NCBI GenBank assembly: GCA_025450095.1
Contig: JANWID010000215.1
Coordinates: 1 to 5,220, forward strand
Length of the DNA stretch: 5,220 bases
Direction of reading: 5' to 3'
Origin: Bacteroidia bacterium
Lineage (GTDB): Bacteria > Bacteroidota > Bacteroidia > AKYH767-A > OLB10
Positions 4,500 through 5,220 of this stretch are shown here, piece by piece. A program made the translations under genes and the position numbers. Positions within the stretch are counted from its first letter, which is position 1; the number at the start of each line of letters is the position of its first letter. Under the pieces are notes generated by a model. It saw only the letters and a program-made list of their open reading frames with translations, was not told where the DNA came from and ran no database searches.

Positions 4500-5220
4500 A
4501 TGGGAAAAAATACCAAAATGAATACTAGTGGAAATACAAACATGATCCATTTGCAGCAATTTGCTGTGAAGGGCTCGAAGCCTAGAAGGGTCTTCAACAC
4601 AAAGGCAGTTATTTATAACCGTTGCTCTGACTCATCTCAAGATAGTCTTGGGTGGCAAGAGAAATCTTCCCTTACTTATGCCAAGATAAATGATTTGGAA
4701 ATTGTTAAAATCTTTGGAGAAAAACATACGGCAACCACAGATAACAGGTCTGAATTCCAAAAAATGCTCCAGTTTTGCGAGAATGAACGAATAAGTAATA
4801 TAATAATTTATTCATACGACAGATTTAGCAGGACAGGTGATGTTGCACTGTTGGAAACATTGCGAGGGAAAGGAATAAAAGTACATGCATCTTCCCAAAG
4901 CGTGGATGACCAATCACCAAGTGGGAGATTCGCCCAAAAAATGTATTTGTTGTTTGCGGAATTGGACAATGAACAGCGAAAAGCAAGGATAATTGAAGGG
5001 CAACGGAATAAGTTACGAAAAGGCGAATGGGTTGGTAAACCAACAATCGGATATGAAAAACGCTACCCCACTGGTAAAAAGGCGAATGACCTGGATAAAA
5101 GACTTTGCTATATCAGCGAAGATGGTCCTAAAATAAGGCAGGCATTTTACTGGAGAGACCGGGAAAATTTAACTTATGACGAAATTATTGCCCGTTTGAA
5201 AATGATGGGCATTTCACTTA
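4500..5220 (+). CDS. Serine recombinase (resolvase/invertase superfamily), 3' part outside window
   Basis: The frame is open from 4500 to the window edge (240 codons seen). The start at 4500 is chosen because it leaves a 16-bp gap like the other gaps in this operon; ATGs at 4449 (overlapping the previous gene), 4518 and 4542 are in frame and possible. With this start, the resolvase domain covers about residues 36-175. The catalytic serine is S43 in AVIYNRCSDSSQ, followed by SLGWQ (49-53), the arginine pair R108/R111 in YDRFSR, and the E-helix region GRFAQKMYLLFAELDNEQRK (142-161). A recombinase domain begins near GYEKRYP (184-190) and continues past the edge, so this is a large-serine-recombinase architecture rather than a small resolvase. 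It cuts and rejoins DNA through a phosphoserine intermediate, for element integration/excision or inversion. The C-terminal zinc ribbon and coiled coil, and any attachment site, lie outside. It is probably the last or near-last gene of the five-gene unit. Confidence 0.93.
   Translation, partial: MGKNTKMNTSGNTNMIHLQQFAVKGSKPRRVFNTKAVIYNRCSDSSQDSLGWQEKSSLTYAKINDLEIVKIFGEKHTATTDNRSEFQKMLQFCENERISNIIIYSYDRFSRTGDVALLETLRGKGIKVHASSQSVDDQSPSGRFAQKMYLLFAELDNEQRKARIIEGQRNKLRKGEWVGKPTIGYEKRYPTGKKANDLDKRLCYISEDGPKIRQAFYWRDRENLTYDEIIARLKMMGISL

Noticed and set aside
4825..5046. Minus-strand 73-residue open frame
   Set aside because: It is antisense to the resolvase domain of the serine recombinase, whose catalytic motifs are clear on the plus strand.

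Overview
The window is AT-rich accessory DNA that most likely comes from a member of the Bacteroidota. The signs are two small lipoproteins with a lipobox followed by a charged Lys/Asp/Glu stretch, A-rich start-codon contexts mostly without Shine-Dalgarno sequences, and a sequence fitting the Bacteroidota -7 promoter element (TAnnTTTG). No species can be named from sequence alone. There are no tRNA, rRNA or CRISPR features.

Left part (1-1351, all minus strand). The left edge cuts an IS1595/ISXO2-like transposase, of which only the first 43 residues are present (130 down to 1). Behind it lie two tandem, related small lipoprotein genes (158-574 and 587-1063) and then a 58-residue basic protein (1175-1351) with a GGARKGSGRKP-type tail and a possible ribbon-helix-helix core.

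Control region (1352-1534). This 183-bp divergent intergenic region holds a perfect 15-bp palindrome just before the first rightward gene, a -7-like element beside it, a distant matching half-site, a 9-bp direct repeat and a second inverted repeat. It is the only visible place from which the rightward genes could be driven and controlled.

Right part (1535-5220, all plus strand). Five genes follow each other with gaps of 14, 12, 16 and 16 bp (the last gap assumes a start at 4500), so they look like one operon. The order is: two tandem 116-residue paralogues of unknown function (31% identical without any gap), a 670-residue protein fusing a Cas4/RecB-like PD-(D/E)XK nuclease with a DUF2779 RNase-H-like domain, a 63-residue helical protein, and a serine recombinase running off the right edge.

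Interpretation. The serine recombinase and the transposase mark this as mobile or island DNA. The paralogue pair plus dual nuclease plus small protein plus recombinase is the candidate undescribed system. It could be a recombination or mobility module with an accessory nuclease, or a nuclease-based defence cargo of the element. The sequence does not decide between these.
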